64,000 nt of DNA from Salipiger pallidus (lineage in GTDB: Bacteria; Pseudomonadota; Alphaproteobacteria; Rhodobacterales; Rhodobacteraceae): positions 62,001 through 126,000 of the forward strand of contig NZ_BMJV01000003.1 in assembly GCF_014643635.1 (NCBI RefSeq), in the 5' to 3' direction. How positions within the stretch are numbered: position 1 is the stretch's first letter; every line of letters begins with the position of its first letter. Below, in pieces: positions 1 to 7,246 of this stretch. The notes below the pieces were generated by a model. It did not search any database. It had not been told where the DNA came from and saw only the letters and a list, made by a program, of their open reading frames with translations. A program made the translations under genes and the position numbers.

Positions 1-78
1 TAACGCTCGCAGCATCTTGCGGCATTTCCTGCCCTCCGGTCTTATGCGCGAGATTTTCGCGAAACGGAGGAAAACGCC

Positions 79-483
79 ATGATCGGACGCCTGAACCACG
101 TAGCCATCGCGGTGCCGGATCTTGATGCGGCGGCCGCAAGCTACCGTGACACGCTGGGGGCAAAGGTGGGTGCGCCGCAGGACGAACCCGATCACGGCGT
201 CACCGTCATCTTCATCGAGTTGCCGAACACCAAGATCGAACTGCTCTATCCCTTGGGCGACGACTCCCCGATCCGCGGCTTTCTGGACAAGAACCCGGCG
301 GGTGGCATCCACCACATCTGTTACGAGGTGGACGACATCCTTGCCGCGCGCGACAAGTTGCTGGACACCGGCGCACGCGTTCTGGGCAGCGGCGAGCCGA
401 AGATCGGCGCCCATGGCAAGCCGGTGCTGTTCCTGCACCCGAAGGACTTCCAGGGCACGCTGGTGGAACTGGAACAGGTCTGA
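79..483 (+). CDS. mce: Methylmalonyl-CoA epimerase
   Basis: 134 aa, the usual length for this vicinal-oxygen-chelate fold enzyme, which interconverts (R)- and (S)-methylmalonyl-CoA in the propionyl-CoA to succinyl-CoA route. The N-terminal LNHVAIAVPDL opens the first beta-alpha module. Candidate metal ligands are H7, H78/H79 (motif GGIHHICYEVDD) and E130 (GTLVELEQV). The start is set by GGAGGAAA about 6 nt upstream. DUF1467 follows 45 nt downstream on the same strand, an arrangement I recall as common in Rhodobacterales. The family call is secure; the substrate rests on family resemblance because no mutase gene is in view. Confidence 0.93.
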   Translation: MIGRLNHVAIAVPDLDAAAASYRDTLGAKVGAPQDEPDHGVTVIFIELPNTKIELLYPLGDDSPIRGFLDKNPAGGIHHICYEVDDILAARDKLLDTGARVLGSGEPKIGAHGKPVLFLHPKDFQGTLVELEQV

Positions 484-528
484 CAGACGCGGTAGGGTCC
501 CCGCACCCAGCCGACAGAGGAGGCCGAG

Positions 529-816
529 ATGGGCATCGTTTCAGGAATCGTACTCTTTGCAGTGATCTGGTTCATGACCTTCCTGTGCGTGATCCCCGTG
601 CGTCTGGTGACGCAGGGCGATCGAGGAGAGGTGGTCGAAGGCACCCATGCCAGCAGCCCCGAGGTGCACAATCTTCGCAAGAAAGCGCTGATCACCACGG
701 CCATCAGCCTCGTGATCTGGGGCATTGCCGCAGCGGTCATTTTGTCGGGCTGGATCACTGTACGGGACATCGATGCGATGATGTTCAACCGCATGGGCTC
801 GCCTTCGGGCAACTGA
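529..816 (+). CDS. DUF1467 family small membrane protein
   Basis: 95 aa. Two hydrophobic segments are visible, at about residues 5-25 (GIVSGIVLFAVIWFMTFLCV) and 50-72 (ALITTAISLVIWGIAAAVIL). They are joined by a short polar loop containing RLVTQGDRGEVVEGTHASSP. This is the pattern of DUF1467, a two-helix inner-membrane protein common in Alphaproteobacteria with no assigned function. GAGGCCGAG just upstream is a usable ribosome binding site. It is probably co-transcribed with mce. Confidence 0.85.
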   Translation: MGIVSGIVLFAVIWFMTFLCVIPVRLVTQGDRGEVVEGTHASSPEVHNLRKKALITTAISLVIWGIAAAVILSGWITVRDIDAMMFNRMGSPSGN

Positions 817-860
817 AGACGTCAGCGCGCGAACCACGCCAAGCCGCGTGCGAAACAGAC

Positions 861-884
861 GGGGCGGCGCACCTGCGCCGCCCC
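861..884. terminator. Hairpin between convergent genes
   Basis: GGGGCGGCGC, loop acct, GCGCCGCCCC: a perfect 10-bp GC stem between the DUF1467 stop and the EI24 stop. Neither side has a long T tract, so termination efficiency is uncertain. Confidence 0.55.
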
Positions 885-898
885 GCTGCATCGTTGCT

Positions 899-1594
899 TC
901 AGCGTTTGCGGGCCTGAAGCCGGTGGAAGAGGTGGGTGAAGGTTGCCGCGCCAATGATCGGCACCAGCAGGTTTACCAGCGGAATGGTCAGCGGCACCAC
1001 CATCAGGATGCCCGCCAGCCAGATCGTCACGAAATGGCGCTTGCGGATCTGCCGCGCGCCCTCGCGCCCAACCCGGCGCACCGCGGCAAGGGTGATGTAT
1101 TCCCGGCCCAGCAGGAAGCCGTTGAGCCCCCAGAAGATGAACGGCGCCAGCGGTGCGAACATCAGATACAGCACCAGTGCCACGATGTTGGCCAGCACCA
1201 GCACCCCGAGGAAGGCCAGCGAATCGCGGATGTTCTCGGCCAGCGACAGCTCGTCCGCGGGGCCGAGGCTCGGGTAATGCCGGTCCTCTACCGCCTGCGC
1301 CACGTCGTCGAGGAACAGCCCGGTGATGGCCGAGGCCACCGGTACCATGAGAAAGACCGACAGCAGCATCATGAGGGGGATCGCCCCCCAGCTGATCGCG
1401 TCGTCCACCCATGTCACGGTACCGACCCATGGCAACGTCAGGCTGTCCCCGATGACCCAGCCCACGCCGGTCACGAAGACGAAGTAGACCGCAACGAAGA
1501 TCGCGATGGTGATCGCAAGCCCCTTCAGGAGCACCCACTGGAAGCGCCGGTCGCCCAGCTGGCCGATGGCGGCAAGGAAGGACGCAGGGATCAT
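899..1594 (-). CDS. EI24 domain (CysZ-like) integral membrane protein
   Basis: 231 aa with several long hydrophobic stretches (about residues 25-50, 70-100, 125-165 and 195-220) and conserved features of the EI24/CysZ family (FLAAIGQLGDRRF near the N terminus, then a LFLDDVAQAVEDRHYP segment). CysZ members are sulfate transporters, but most alphaproteobacterial EI24 proteins are unassigned, so I do not claim sulfate transport. Its ATG overlaps the TGA of the upstream nitroreductase by 4 nt (ATGA at 1591-1594), so the two genes are translationally coupled. Confidence 0.85.
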   Translation of the reverse strand: MIPASFLAAIGQLGDRRFQWVLLKGLAITIAIFVAVYFVFVTGVGWVIGDSLTLPWVGTVTWVDDAISWGAIPLMMLLSVFLMVPVASAITGLFLDDVAQAVEDRHYPSLGPADELSLAENIRDSLAFLGVLVLANIVALVLYLMFAPLAPFIFWGLNGFLLGREYITLAAVRRVGREGARQIRKRHFVTIWLAGILMVVPLTIPLVNLLVPIIGAATFTHLFHRLQARKR

Positions 1595-2169
1595 TCGCTC
1601 ACCCAGGTGGTGATCGCGGAGAGGTCCGGGCGCGGGCGATCTGGTGGGGCGGAGGTTTCGGTGCCGATGTGGATGAAGCCAGCGATGCGTTCATGTGGGG
1701 CAAGGCCCAGCGTGTCCTCGACGAAGGGCCGGTCCTCGGCAATCCAGCCGGTCAGCCAGTTGGCGCCCCAGCCGCTGGCCAGCGCGGCGTTGAGCAGCGC
1801 CAGACATACGGCACCGGCAGAGTAGGTCTGTTCGATGGCTGGGATCTTGGCGCTGTCCTTTGGCGACTCGACCACCGCCACGCAAAGATGGCTGTCGGAA
1901 AATTGTTTGCGCCCCTTGCCGGCGTTGCCCTCATCGAGCTCCAGCGCCTCGCCGCGCGCGCCCGCCGCTTCCGAGAGGCGGGCCAATCCCGCGCCTTCGA
2001 TGACGATGAAGCGCCATGGCTCGAGCTTGCCGTGGTCCGGCGTGCGGGCCGCCGCGGTCAGGATCGGCTCGAGCGCGGCGCGGTCCGGCGCGGGGCCGGT
2101 CAGCGTCTTGGCAGGGCGCGACCGGCGGCCAAGCAGGAACTCCATCGCGGCGGTGTTGGGGGTGGGCAT
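1591..2169 (-). CDS. Nitroreductase family protein (YdjA-like)
   Basis: 192 aa, the size of single-domain FMN-dependent nitroreductases of the YdjA/TdsD type. The N terminus carries the FMN-phosphate-binding LGRRSRPAKTL segment, followed by AARTPDHGKLEPWRFIVIEG, typical of the YdjA subgroup. A glycine-rich WGANWLTGW segment lies in the C-terminal half. It would reduce nitro- or quinone-type substrates with NAD(P)H; the natural substrate is unknown. It is first in a two-gene unit with the EI24 protein and is transcribed away from the heptanucleotide repeat. Confidence 0.9.
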   Translation of the reverse strand: MPTPNTAAMEFLLGRRSRPAKTLTGPAPDRAALEPILTAAARTPDHGKLEPWRFIVIEGAGLARLSEAAGARGEALELDEGNAGKGRKQFSDSHLCVAVVESPKDSAKIPAIEQTYSAGAVCLALLNAALASGWGANWLTGWIAEDRPFVEDTLGLAPHERIAGFIHIGTETSAPPDRPRPDLSAITTWVSE

Positions 2170-2469
2170 CGGCGTCTCCTTCGCTGGTCCGCCTCTATGT
2201 CAGCCTTTCTGCCCCGTCTTTCAACCATCGGCGTTGCGGCGATGGGGCAGTGTTTGCCGCCTGTTCTTGACGGCACTGCGACGGGCGCGCGCCCACTCCA
2301 AGCGGGAGGCGGGAGGCGGGAGGCGGGAGGCGGGAGGCGGGAGGCGGGAGGCGGGAGGCGGGAGGCGGGAAGCGGGAAGCGGGAAGAAGTCTGGCGCGCA
2401 GCCCGGAGAGGTTGCCGCAGGATCACGCCAACGCTATCGAGTGGCGCAGCAGCGAAAAGGACAAACGCC
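2170..2469. other. Intergenic region holding the heptamer array
   Basis: Three hundred bases between divergent genes. Apart from the 84-bp repeat I see no convincing gene. Reading frames across it are products of the repeat and the GC bias. No clear -35/-10 pair was recognised. Confidence 0.6.
2302..2385 (+). repeat. Heptanucleotide tandem repeat, 12 copies
   Basis: Twelve uninterrupted 7-bp units: nine GCGGGAG followed by three GCGGGAA. All lie in the intergenic space between the divergent nitroreductase start (2169) and the DUF167 start (2470). The + strand has regularly spaced GGG runs with 4-nt linkers, so it satisfies the G-quadruplex pattern. The unit length is not a multiple of three, and the array is perfect enough to slip during replication. 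Confidence 0.97.
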
Positions 2470-2727
2470 ATGGCTAAGGCGGCCCTCGCCCATCTCGCGC
2501 AGCCCGGCGCCCGGTTTGAGCTGCGGGTGACCCCCAAGTCCCGCCGCAACGAGATTCGCGAAGACGGCAGCCTTCTGCGCGTCGCCGTCACTGCCGCGCC
2601 CGAGGACGGCAAGGCCAATGCCGCCGTCCAGAAGCTTCTGGCAAAGGCGCTCGGCGTGCCGAAATCCCGGCTGGAACTGGTGCGGGGCGCGACCTCGCGG
2701 GACAAACTTTTCCGGCTCGAGGAGTGA
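2470..2727 (+). CDS. DUF167 (YggU family) protein
   Basis: 85 aa. The sequence matches the small DUF167/YggU fold: FELRVTPKSRRNEI, then LRVAVTAAPEDGKANAAVQK and a C-terminal SRLELVRGATSRDKLFRL. The core A(P)E(D)GKANA motif is diagnostic. The biochemical function of the family is not established. I chose the ATG at 2470 because the protein then has the usual length; the open frame upstream runs through the heptamer array and is not conserved-looking. Confidence 0.9.
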   Translation: MAKAALAHLAQPGARFELRVTPKSRRNEIREDGSLLRVAVTAAPEDGKANAAVQKLLAKALGVPKSRLELVRGATSRDKLFRLEE

Positions 2728-2790
2728 GCGGCTTTTCGTCTTGGGTATTGCCGTCCGAGACGGATCGGAACGATGGTTCGGCCCCGGGGG

Positions 2791-3024
2791 TCAGTCCTTG
2801 TCGCGCACGTAGACCCCTTCGGGCAGCGACAGTGCCGCGGCGAGGTCGCGCATCTGGGTCATAGACAGGGTGATGCGATACACCTGATCGGTGCGTGGAT
2901 CGTATTGCTCGACCGTGACGCATTCCTCGAACCCGGAAACGATGACGTCTTCCTGGAGGTGTGTGGAGCCCTCGTCCACAAGGGTGACGACCGTGGCGTC
3001 AAATTCGTGCTCTATGCTGAACAT
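2791..3024 (-). CDS. Conserved hypothetical protein, 77 aa
   Basis: 77 aa, acidic, rich in beta-type alternation (FDATVVTLVDEG, EECVTVEQYD, QVYRITLSMTQMRDLAAAL), with no signal peptide or membrane segment. I do not recognise a named domain. It is divergent from the M48 lipoprotein gene and convergent with DUF167. Its normal codon use and a plausible start make it a real gene rather than a shadow. Confidence 0.7.
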   Translation of the reverse strand: MFSIEHEFDATVVTLVDEGSTHLQEDVIVSGFEECVTVEQYDPRTDQVYRITLSMTQMRDLAAALSLPEGVYVRDKD

Positions 3025-3170
3025 GAAACCAGCCTATCCCGGCCACCGCCCGGCGCAAGACCTGAAAAGCACGCCCCGCCGCGAACATCGCCTTCTGCGT
3101 GGCAATGCTGGTACAGCAGCGCCATGGCTTCTATGCTGGAGTGACGATCTGCCCGAACCCCGGAGCCTTC

Positions 3171-3881
3171 ATGCGCCGTCTTCTTCCCCTCCTCCTCGTC
3201 TTCCTCGCCGCTTGTGAGGTCATGCCCACGGTCGATACCCCGCCGGGCACCGGCAGCGCGCGCCCGGTCGAGACGCAGGCTGAAATGGCGACCCGGCGCT
3301 TCGTCGAGGTGGCAAGCCGGATCGAGCCCATTGCCGAATCGCAGTGTGATCGACTGACCCGCGGGCAGAACTGTGATTATCTCATCGTGGTCGATGACCG
3401 GCCGGGGCAGGAAGCCAACGCCTTCCAGACGCTGGATGCACAGGGCCGTCCCATCATTGCCTTCAACCTCGCACTCATCGCGTCCGTGCAGAATGCCGAC
3501 GAGCTGGCCTTTGTCATGGCGCATGAATCGGCGCACCACATCCTCGGACACCTTGCCAAGGTCGAAGAGGATGCCGCCATCGCCGCGGTGATCTTCTCGG
3601 GTGTCGCCGAGATGTCGGGGGCAAGCGCCGCCGATGTTCGCTCGGCGCAGGAGCTGGGGGCAAGCGTGGGCGCGCGGACCTTTTCCAAGGAATACGAGCT
3701 GGAGGCCGACCAGATGGGCACGGTCCTGACCATCATGGCCGGCTATGATCCGGTGCGGGGCGCGGATTTCTTCCTGCGTCTGCCCGATCCGGGTGACCGT
3801 TTCATGGGTTCGCACCCGTCGAACGCCGCGCGCCGGACCATCGTTCAGCGCACTGCGGCCGCCTACCGCGCCACCAACTGA
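3171..3881 (+). CDS. M48 family metalloprotease, predicted lipoprotein
   Basis: 236 aa. A lipoprotein signal (MRRLLPLLLVFLAACEVMP, lipobox LAAC with Cys15) indicates export and lipidation. The zinc-protease motif HESAH lies in VMAHESAHHILGH, and the third ligand is expected in the ELEADQMG segment (YELEADQMGTVL), so all catalytic elements of a BepA/LoiP-like M48 peptidase are present. The likely role is outer-membrane protein quality control. ATG 3171 was chosen over an upstream in-frame ATG at 3099 because only the shorter form begins with a signal peptide. Confidence 0.9.
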   Translation: MRRLLPLLLVFLAACEVMPTVDTPPGTGSARPVETQAEMATRRFVEVASRIEPIAESQCDRLTRGQNCDYLIVVDDRPGQEANAFQTLDAQGRPIIAFNLALIASVQNADELAFVMAHESAHHILGHLAKVEEDAAIAAVIFSGVAEMSGASAADVRSAQELGASVGARTFSKEYELEADQMGTVLTIMAGYDPVRGADFFLRLPDPGDRFMGSHPSNAARRTIVQRTAAAYRATN

Positions 3882-3892
3882 CCCGCCAAGGC

Positions 3893-3916
3893 CCCTCTTG
3901 ACCTGAATCAAGGGGG
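3893..3916 (+). promoter_or_regulatory. FNR/FnrL-type box and -10 upstream of the DUF6455 cluster
   Basis: TTGACCTGAATCAA at 3898-3911 matches the Crp/Fnr oxygen-sensor consensus TTGAY-N4-RTCAA. It sits in a larger dyad, CCC.CTTGA-N6-TCAAG.GGG. A possible -10 (TGCTAG, 3931-3936) places the box centre close to -40 relative to a start near 3942, the class II activator position. The first DUF6455 ATG is at 3975. Regulation by FnrL or a paralogue is inferred from the site alone. Confidence 0.75.
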
Positions 3917-3974
3917 GATTGCCGACGGTTTGCTAGCCTCTCTCCTGTCCCCAACCCCGACAGGAGAGACTGCC

Positions 3975-4244
3975 ATGCCGACCAATACCAACTACGCCCG
4001 ACACGCGCGACTGGTGGATCACATGGCCTCGGCCGTGGGTGTCGACATTGCCGAGGAAATGATCCGCGGGAGACTGACCTTCGATGGTTTCGATCACGCA
4101 GTGCTGTCGTGCACCGGCTGCACCCAGCCCTGCGCCTGCGCCGGCTGGCTGGAGCAGCGCGAGCAGCAGCAAGCCGGCCCTGCCGACACCACTCCCGATT
4201 TCTGTCGCAACACGGCGCTGTTCCAGCAGCTTCGCGACGCCTGA
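3975..4244 (+). CDS. DUF6455 family cysteine-rich protein, copy 1
   Basis: 89 aa. The N-terminal helix (HARLVDHMASAVGVDIAEEM) is followed by the cysteine motif CTGCTQPCACAGWL and a distal FCRN. It shares C-x2-C-x5-C-x2-W-L then C-x-N with the next two genes and has one extra Cys within the motif. The spacing suggests a metal or Fe-S ligand set, but no function is established. The start is preceded by CAGGAGAG 5 nt upstream. It is first in a three-gene run behind an FNR-type box. Confidence 0.85.
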   Translation: MPTNTNYARHARLVDHMASAVGVDIAEEMIRGRLTFDGFDHAVLSCTGCTQPCACAGWLEQREQQQAGPADTTPDFCRNTALFQQLRDA

Positions 4245-4276
4245 GCGGCATGAGGCAAGAAGCAGACGAGGAAGCG

Positions 4277-4588
4277 ATGCTTGACGCCACCCCGTTCCGA
4301 CCGCTCGGCGATGAGACCGAGCATTACTGGCTTGTTCAGCGCATGGCCCGTGCCAGCGGCACCGACCTTGTGGAAGCCTCTGACACCGGGGCGCTCACTC
4401 AGGCGGAATGGGCCGGCATGGTTCACCGCTGCCGTACCTGCGCCTGGGCCGACGGCTGCCAGCGCTGGCTGTCGCAGCCGGTGGATGCGCTGCGCGAGGC
4501 TCCGGCGGATTGCCTCAACCGTGACTGGTTCGCGGCGTTGCAGGCAGGGCCGGGCATGGCCTCGGGCACAGAGAAGAACCGGCGGTGA
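4277..4588 (+). CDS. DUF6455 family cysteine-rich protein, copy 2
   Basis: 103 aa, a paralogue of its neighbours: YWLVQRMARASGTDLVEA helix, CRTCAWADGCQRWL motif, then DCLNRDWFAAL. I chose ATG 4277, preceded by GAGGAAG at 5-nt spacing; an in-frame ATG at 4250 would add nine residues and lacks a comparable ribosome binding site. The start lies 32 nt after copy 1. No signal peptide or membrane segment, so cytoplasmic. Function unknown. Confidence 0.82.
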   Translation: MLDATPFRPLGDETEHYWLVQRMARASGTDLVEASDTGALTQAEWAGMVHRCRTCAWADGCQRWLSQPVDALREAPADCLNRDWFAALQAGPGMASGTEKNRR

Positions 4589-4592
4589 TTCC

Positions 4593-4856
4593 ATGGCACA
4601 CCTGCTCGGGGATCCCGCGCTCCATTTCTGGTTGACGCGCAGCGTGGCCCGGGTGATGGGCCTCAGCCTTTATGACGAAATGCAGGAGGGCTCGCTGTCT
4701 TCCGCCGACTATGCGCAGATGGTGACGCGGTGCCGTGGCTGCGCTCTGGTCGAGGCTTGCGAGCGCTGGCTGGCGTCCTCAGCCCCCGGTGCGGGGCAGC
4801 CGCCTCCGGGGTGCCCTAATGCCGAGCGGTTGCATGCGCTGAAGCGGAGGCACTGA
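4593..4856 (+). CDS. DUF6455 family cysteine-rich protein, copy 3
   Basis: 87 aa, beginning 4 nt after the stop of copy 2, so very probably co-transcribed. FWLTRSVARVMGLSLYDEM, CRGCALVEACERWL and GCPNAERLHAL align with the two upstream paralogues; the four cysteines C-x2-C-x5-C...C-x-N are kept while most other positions differ. Divergence with retained cysteines argues for separate roles or a hetero-oligomer. Function unknown. Confidence 0.82.
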   Translation: MAHLLGDPALHFWLTRSVARVMGLSLYDEMQEGSLSSADYAQMVTRCRGCALVEACERWLASSAPGAGQPPPGCPNAERLHALKRRH

Positions 4857-4931
4857 CGTCCGGTTGGGAATACCGTTGGCCTGCCATAAAGGCGTCAAGG
4901 GTACCGGGAACGGCAAATCGCAGCAGAAGAG

Positions 4932-4970
4932 AAAAGGCGGCCACCCCGGCGAAGGGGTGACCGCCTTTTT
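4932..4970. terminator. Bidirectional intrinsic terminator
   Basis: AAAAGGCGGCCACCCC, loop ggcgaa, GGGGTGACCGCCTTTTT, with one internal mismatch. T tracts are present in both directions, as expected between the convergent DUF6455 cluster and the NDUFA9-like gene. Confidence 0.92.
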
Positions 4971-5020
4971 CGAGACCTGGTTCAGGCCACGCAGAGGGCG
5001 CTGAACAGGGCTTCGGGCGG

Positions 5021-6001
5021 TTACTCGGGCCGCAGGCCGCGCGCCGATTCCTTGATGGCGTCGTATTGGCCCGAGGGGCGGAAGCGCCAAAGGTAGTCAG
5101 GCAACACCGCCTCGGCGACCGTGGGGGAAATTCCCAGATCAGCCAGGCCTTTGGCCCCGTCGCTGACGATGTTGTCGCTGCCCAGCTGCTTGACCTGGTC
5201 ACGGGTGATCTGCGCCTTGAAGAGACCACCGGTCAGCTTCTGCACCGTCTCGAAGCCCGATCCCATCACCGAGGCCATTCCGAAGGGGATGTTGGCGGTA
5301 AAGCGGCGGCGGCGGATGATGGCCAGCATCTCCTCGATCCATTCGCGGAAGGTCTTCACCTCGGGGCCGCCCAGCTCGTAGATGCCGGTGGCTTGGCCAG
5401 TGATCCCAAGGACGGCGGCCTGTGCCACGTCATCCACGTAGACCGGCTGGAACTTCGTTTCGGCGCCGACCAGCGGCAGAACCGGGCCCATGCGGGACAT
5501 GCCGGCGAAGCGGTTGAAGAACGCATCCCCCGGGCCGAAGATCACCGATGGCCGCAGGATCAGCGCGCCGGGCATGTGCTTCAGAACGGCCTCTTCGCCC
5601 AGTCCCTTGGTGCGGGCATAGTCGCTGGCGCTGCTGCTGTCGGCGCCAATGGCGGACAGCTGCACCATGTGCGCGACGCCCAGTTCAGCGGCGATGCGGG
5701 CAACGCGTTCCGCGCCGTCCGACTGGATGGCGTCGAAGTTGTTCTTGCCCTTGGCGTCGAAGGTGCCGACGCAGTTCACGACCGCATCCGCGCCCTTCAT
5801 CACATCGCGCACGGAGGCATCGTCGCGGATGTTGCAGAACACCGGTTCGACTTGGCCGACGACGCCGTAAGCGCGCACGAAGATCGCTTCGTTGGGGCGC
5901 CGCACGGCCACACGCACCCGCCAGCCAAGCTTGGCCATACGGCGTGCTATGTAACGGCCAACAAAGCCGGATCCCCCGTAGATGGTGACGAGTTTGCTCA
6001 T
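5021..6001 (-). CDS. Complex I NDUFA9 subunit family / NAD(P)H-binding atypical SDR
   Basis: 326 aa. The N-terminal Rossmann motif [15 protein letters not shown] (G-x2-G-x2-G) and the following basic VRVAVRRP indicate NAD(P)H binding. VVNCVGTF and a [10 protein letters not shown] segment follow the extended atypical SDR pattern, as in NDUFA9-like proteins. In mitochondria NDUFA9 is a complex I accessory subunit; bacterial homologues are often only annotated by analogy. ATG 6001 was chosen because the Rossmann strand starts at once; the open frame upstream runs into the tRNA-Leu promoter. Confidence 0.88.
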   Translation of the reverse strand: MSKLVTIYGGSGFVGRYIARRMAKLGWRVRVAVRRPNEAIFVRAYGVVGQVEPVFCNIRDDASVRDVMKGADAVVNCVGTFDAKGKNNFDAIQSDGAERVARIAAELGVAHMVQLSAIGADSSSASDYARTKGLGEEAVLKHMPGALILRPSVIFGPGDAFFNRFAGMSRMGPVLPLVGAETKFQPVYVDDVAQAAVLGITGQATGIYELGGPEVKTFREWIEEMLAIIRRRRFTANIPFGMASVMGSGFETVQKLTGGLFKAQITRDQVKQLGSDNIVSDGAKGLADLGISPTVAEAVLPDYLWRFRPSGQYDAIKESARGLRPE

Positions 6002-6104
6002 TGGGCCTGCTCCTGATGCCAGGTTTCGATCACTGGATACCCATTGCAGGTGCGTCCAGCAAGGTGCGCAGAGAGGAGATGGAAAACAAATCGAAAAAAG
6101 GTCG

Positions 6105-6133
6105 TTGACACTCCTGCGCACTCCCCGTAAACG
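6105..6133 (+). promoter_or_regulatory. Sigma-70 promoter of tRNA-Leu
   Basis: TTGACA (6105-6110), 17-nt spacer, TAAACG (6128-6133). The predicted start near 6140 is about 14 nt before the mature tRNA end at 6154. This is the strongest housekeeping promoter seen in the window. Confidence 0.85.
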
Positions 6134-6153
6134 CTCGCCACACACCACCTAGT

Positions 6154-6239
<86 letters not shown>

Positions 6240-6254
6240 TTGGTGTACTGCACC

Positions 6255-6290
6255 AAAGACCCTGGAAACCGCTGGTTTCCGGGGTCTTTT
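6255..6290 (+). terminator. Terminator of tRNA-Leu
   Basis: AAAGACCCTGGAAACC, loop gct, GGTTTCCGGGGTCTTTT: a long stem with a T run, 16 nt after the tRNA CCA. Confidence 0.93.
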
Positions 6291-6653
6291 GCATTTCAGG
6301 CGGGCTCCTTGTCTTGATGACCCTGGCCTGACGATCAGGGCGGTGTCTGGGGCCGGATGTCAGAGCCGCAAGTTCAGGGCGATCCTCAAAGCGGTATGTC
6401 GAGACCAGCCGATCCGCAGCCGGTCGAGTTGATGCCAGTCTGGTCGATGCCTGTCGAAAAGGCCCGGTCATACAGGCCCAAGGGAGCCCGGATGATCTTT
6501 CAGCCTTGCGTTGACGCCCCTCACCAGCACCCGGAGACGGCATTAGTTGTTCGGGCCCTGTCTCAGACGTTCTGGTCGGGCATCTGCCGTTCAGGGTGGA
6601 AGGCCGTGCCGGAGGTCAAAGCCGATGGCCCCGGAAGGCCAGCCCCGACCCTC
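6291..6653. other. Non-coding stretch after tRNA-Leu
   Basis: About 360 bases between the tRNA terminator and the DddQ-like stop. No convincing gene, integrase fragment or tRNA 3'-end duplication was found, so I see no sign of an integrated element at this tRNA. Confidence 0.6.
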
Positions 6654-7232
6654 TCAGGCCTTCAGCATCCACAGGGCCAGAAGCGGTTCTTCCCCACTGC
6701 GCATGGCGTGCTCGTATCCCGGCGGGACGTAGAAGCTGCCTCCGGGGCCGGGGGTGAACCAGTCCGGAGTGCCGACTCGGAATTCGCCACCCGACAGCAC
6801 GAGGTAGGTTTCCTCGGGCGCATGGTCATGGTCGGGATAGCGCAGGTCCGGGGCCAGAAGGCTCAGGCCGATCCACACGTCGGGGCGGTTCTCCCAGCCG
6901 CCGGGGCCGACGAGCATGGCGTTGGCATGCCGCTCGCGCACCTCTTCGCTGGCCGAAGGTTTCGGAGACCAGCGCAATTCCGGCGCGATATGGCGAATCG
7001 CCTGCAGCAGCGGCGCAAGCCGGGGCGCCTGCGGCGCGTTCCGCAGCGCCGGGCCAAGCCATTGCGACACCACGGGGGGCATCTCGGCATCGGCGGCATG
7101 TTCGCCGGGAGGAATGTCCGACAGCCGCTCGCGGATCATTGCAAGGGACGCGCGCGAGCGGTCGTCGGTGGCGTGATGCTCCGCCGCGTCCAGCGCGACG
7201 GAGAGGAAGGTTTCGAGCGTGTCCGCTCTCAT
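6654..7232 (-). CDS. dddQ: Cupin DMSP lyase, DddQ type
   Basis: 192 aa, the length of DddQ. DddQ cleaves dimethylsulfoniopropionate to dimethyl sulfide and acrylate in roseobacters. The cupin metal site is readable: H137, E141 and Y143 in YPDHDHAPEETYLVLSGGEF and H175 in VPPGYEHAM. These fall at a constant +12 offset from the H125/E129/Y131/H163 set I recall for characterised DddQ. The N-terminal helical half (LETFLSVALDAAEHH) also fits. It lies 14 nt after the TMADH-like gene on the same strand, so the two form one unit. DddW or another cupin lyase is less likely given length and motif. Confidence 0.87.
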   Translation of the reverse strand: MRADTLETFLSVALDAAEHHATDDRSRASLAMIRERLSDIPPGEHAADAEMPPVVSQWLGPALRNAPQAPRLAPLLQAIRHIAPELRWSPKPSASEEVRERHANAMLVGPGGWENRPDVWIGLSLLAPDLRYPDHDHAPEETYLVLSGGEFRVGTPDWFTPGPGGSFYVPPGYEHAMRSGEEPLLALWMLKA

Positions 7233-7246
7233 AGGCTCTCCTTGGG

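Noticed and set aside
2302-2385. Possible CRISPR-like array
   Set aside because: The units are 7 bp with no spacers; it is a simple tandem repeat.
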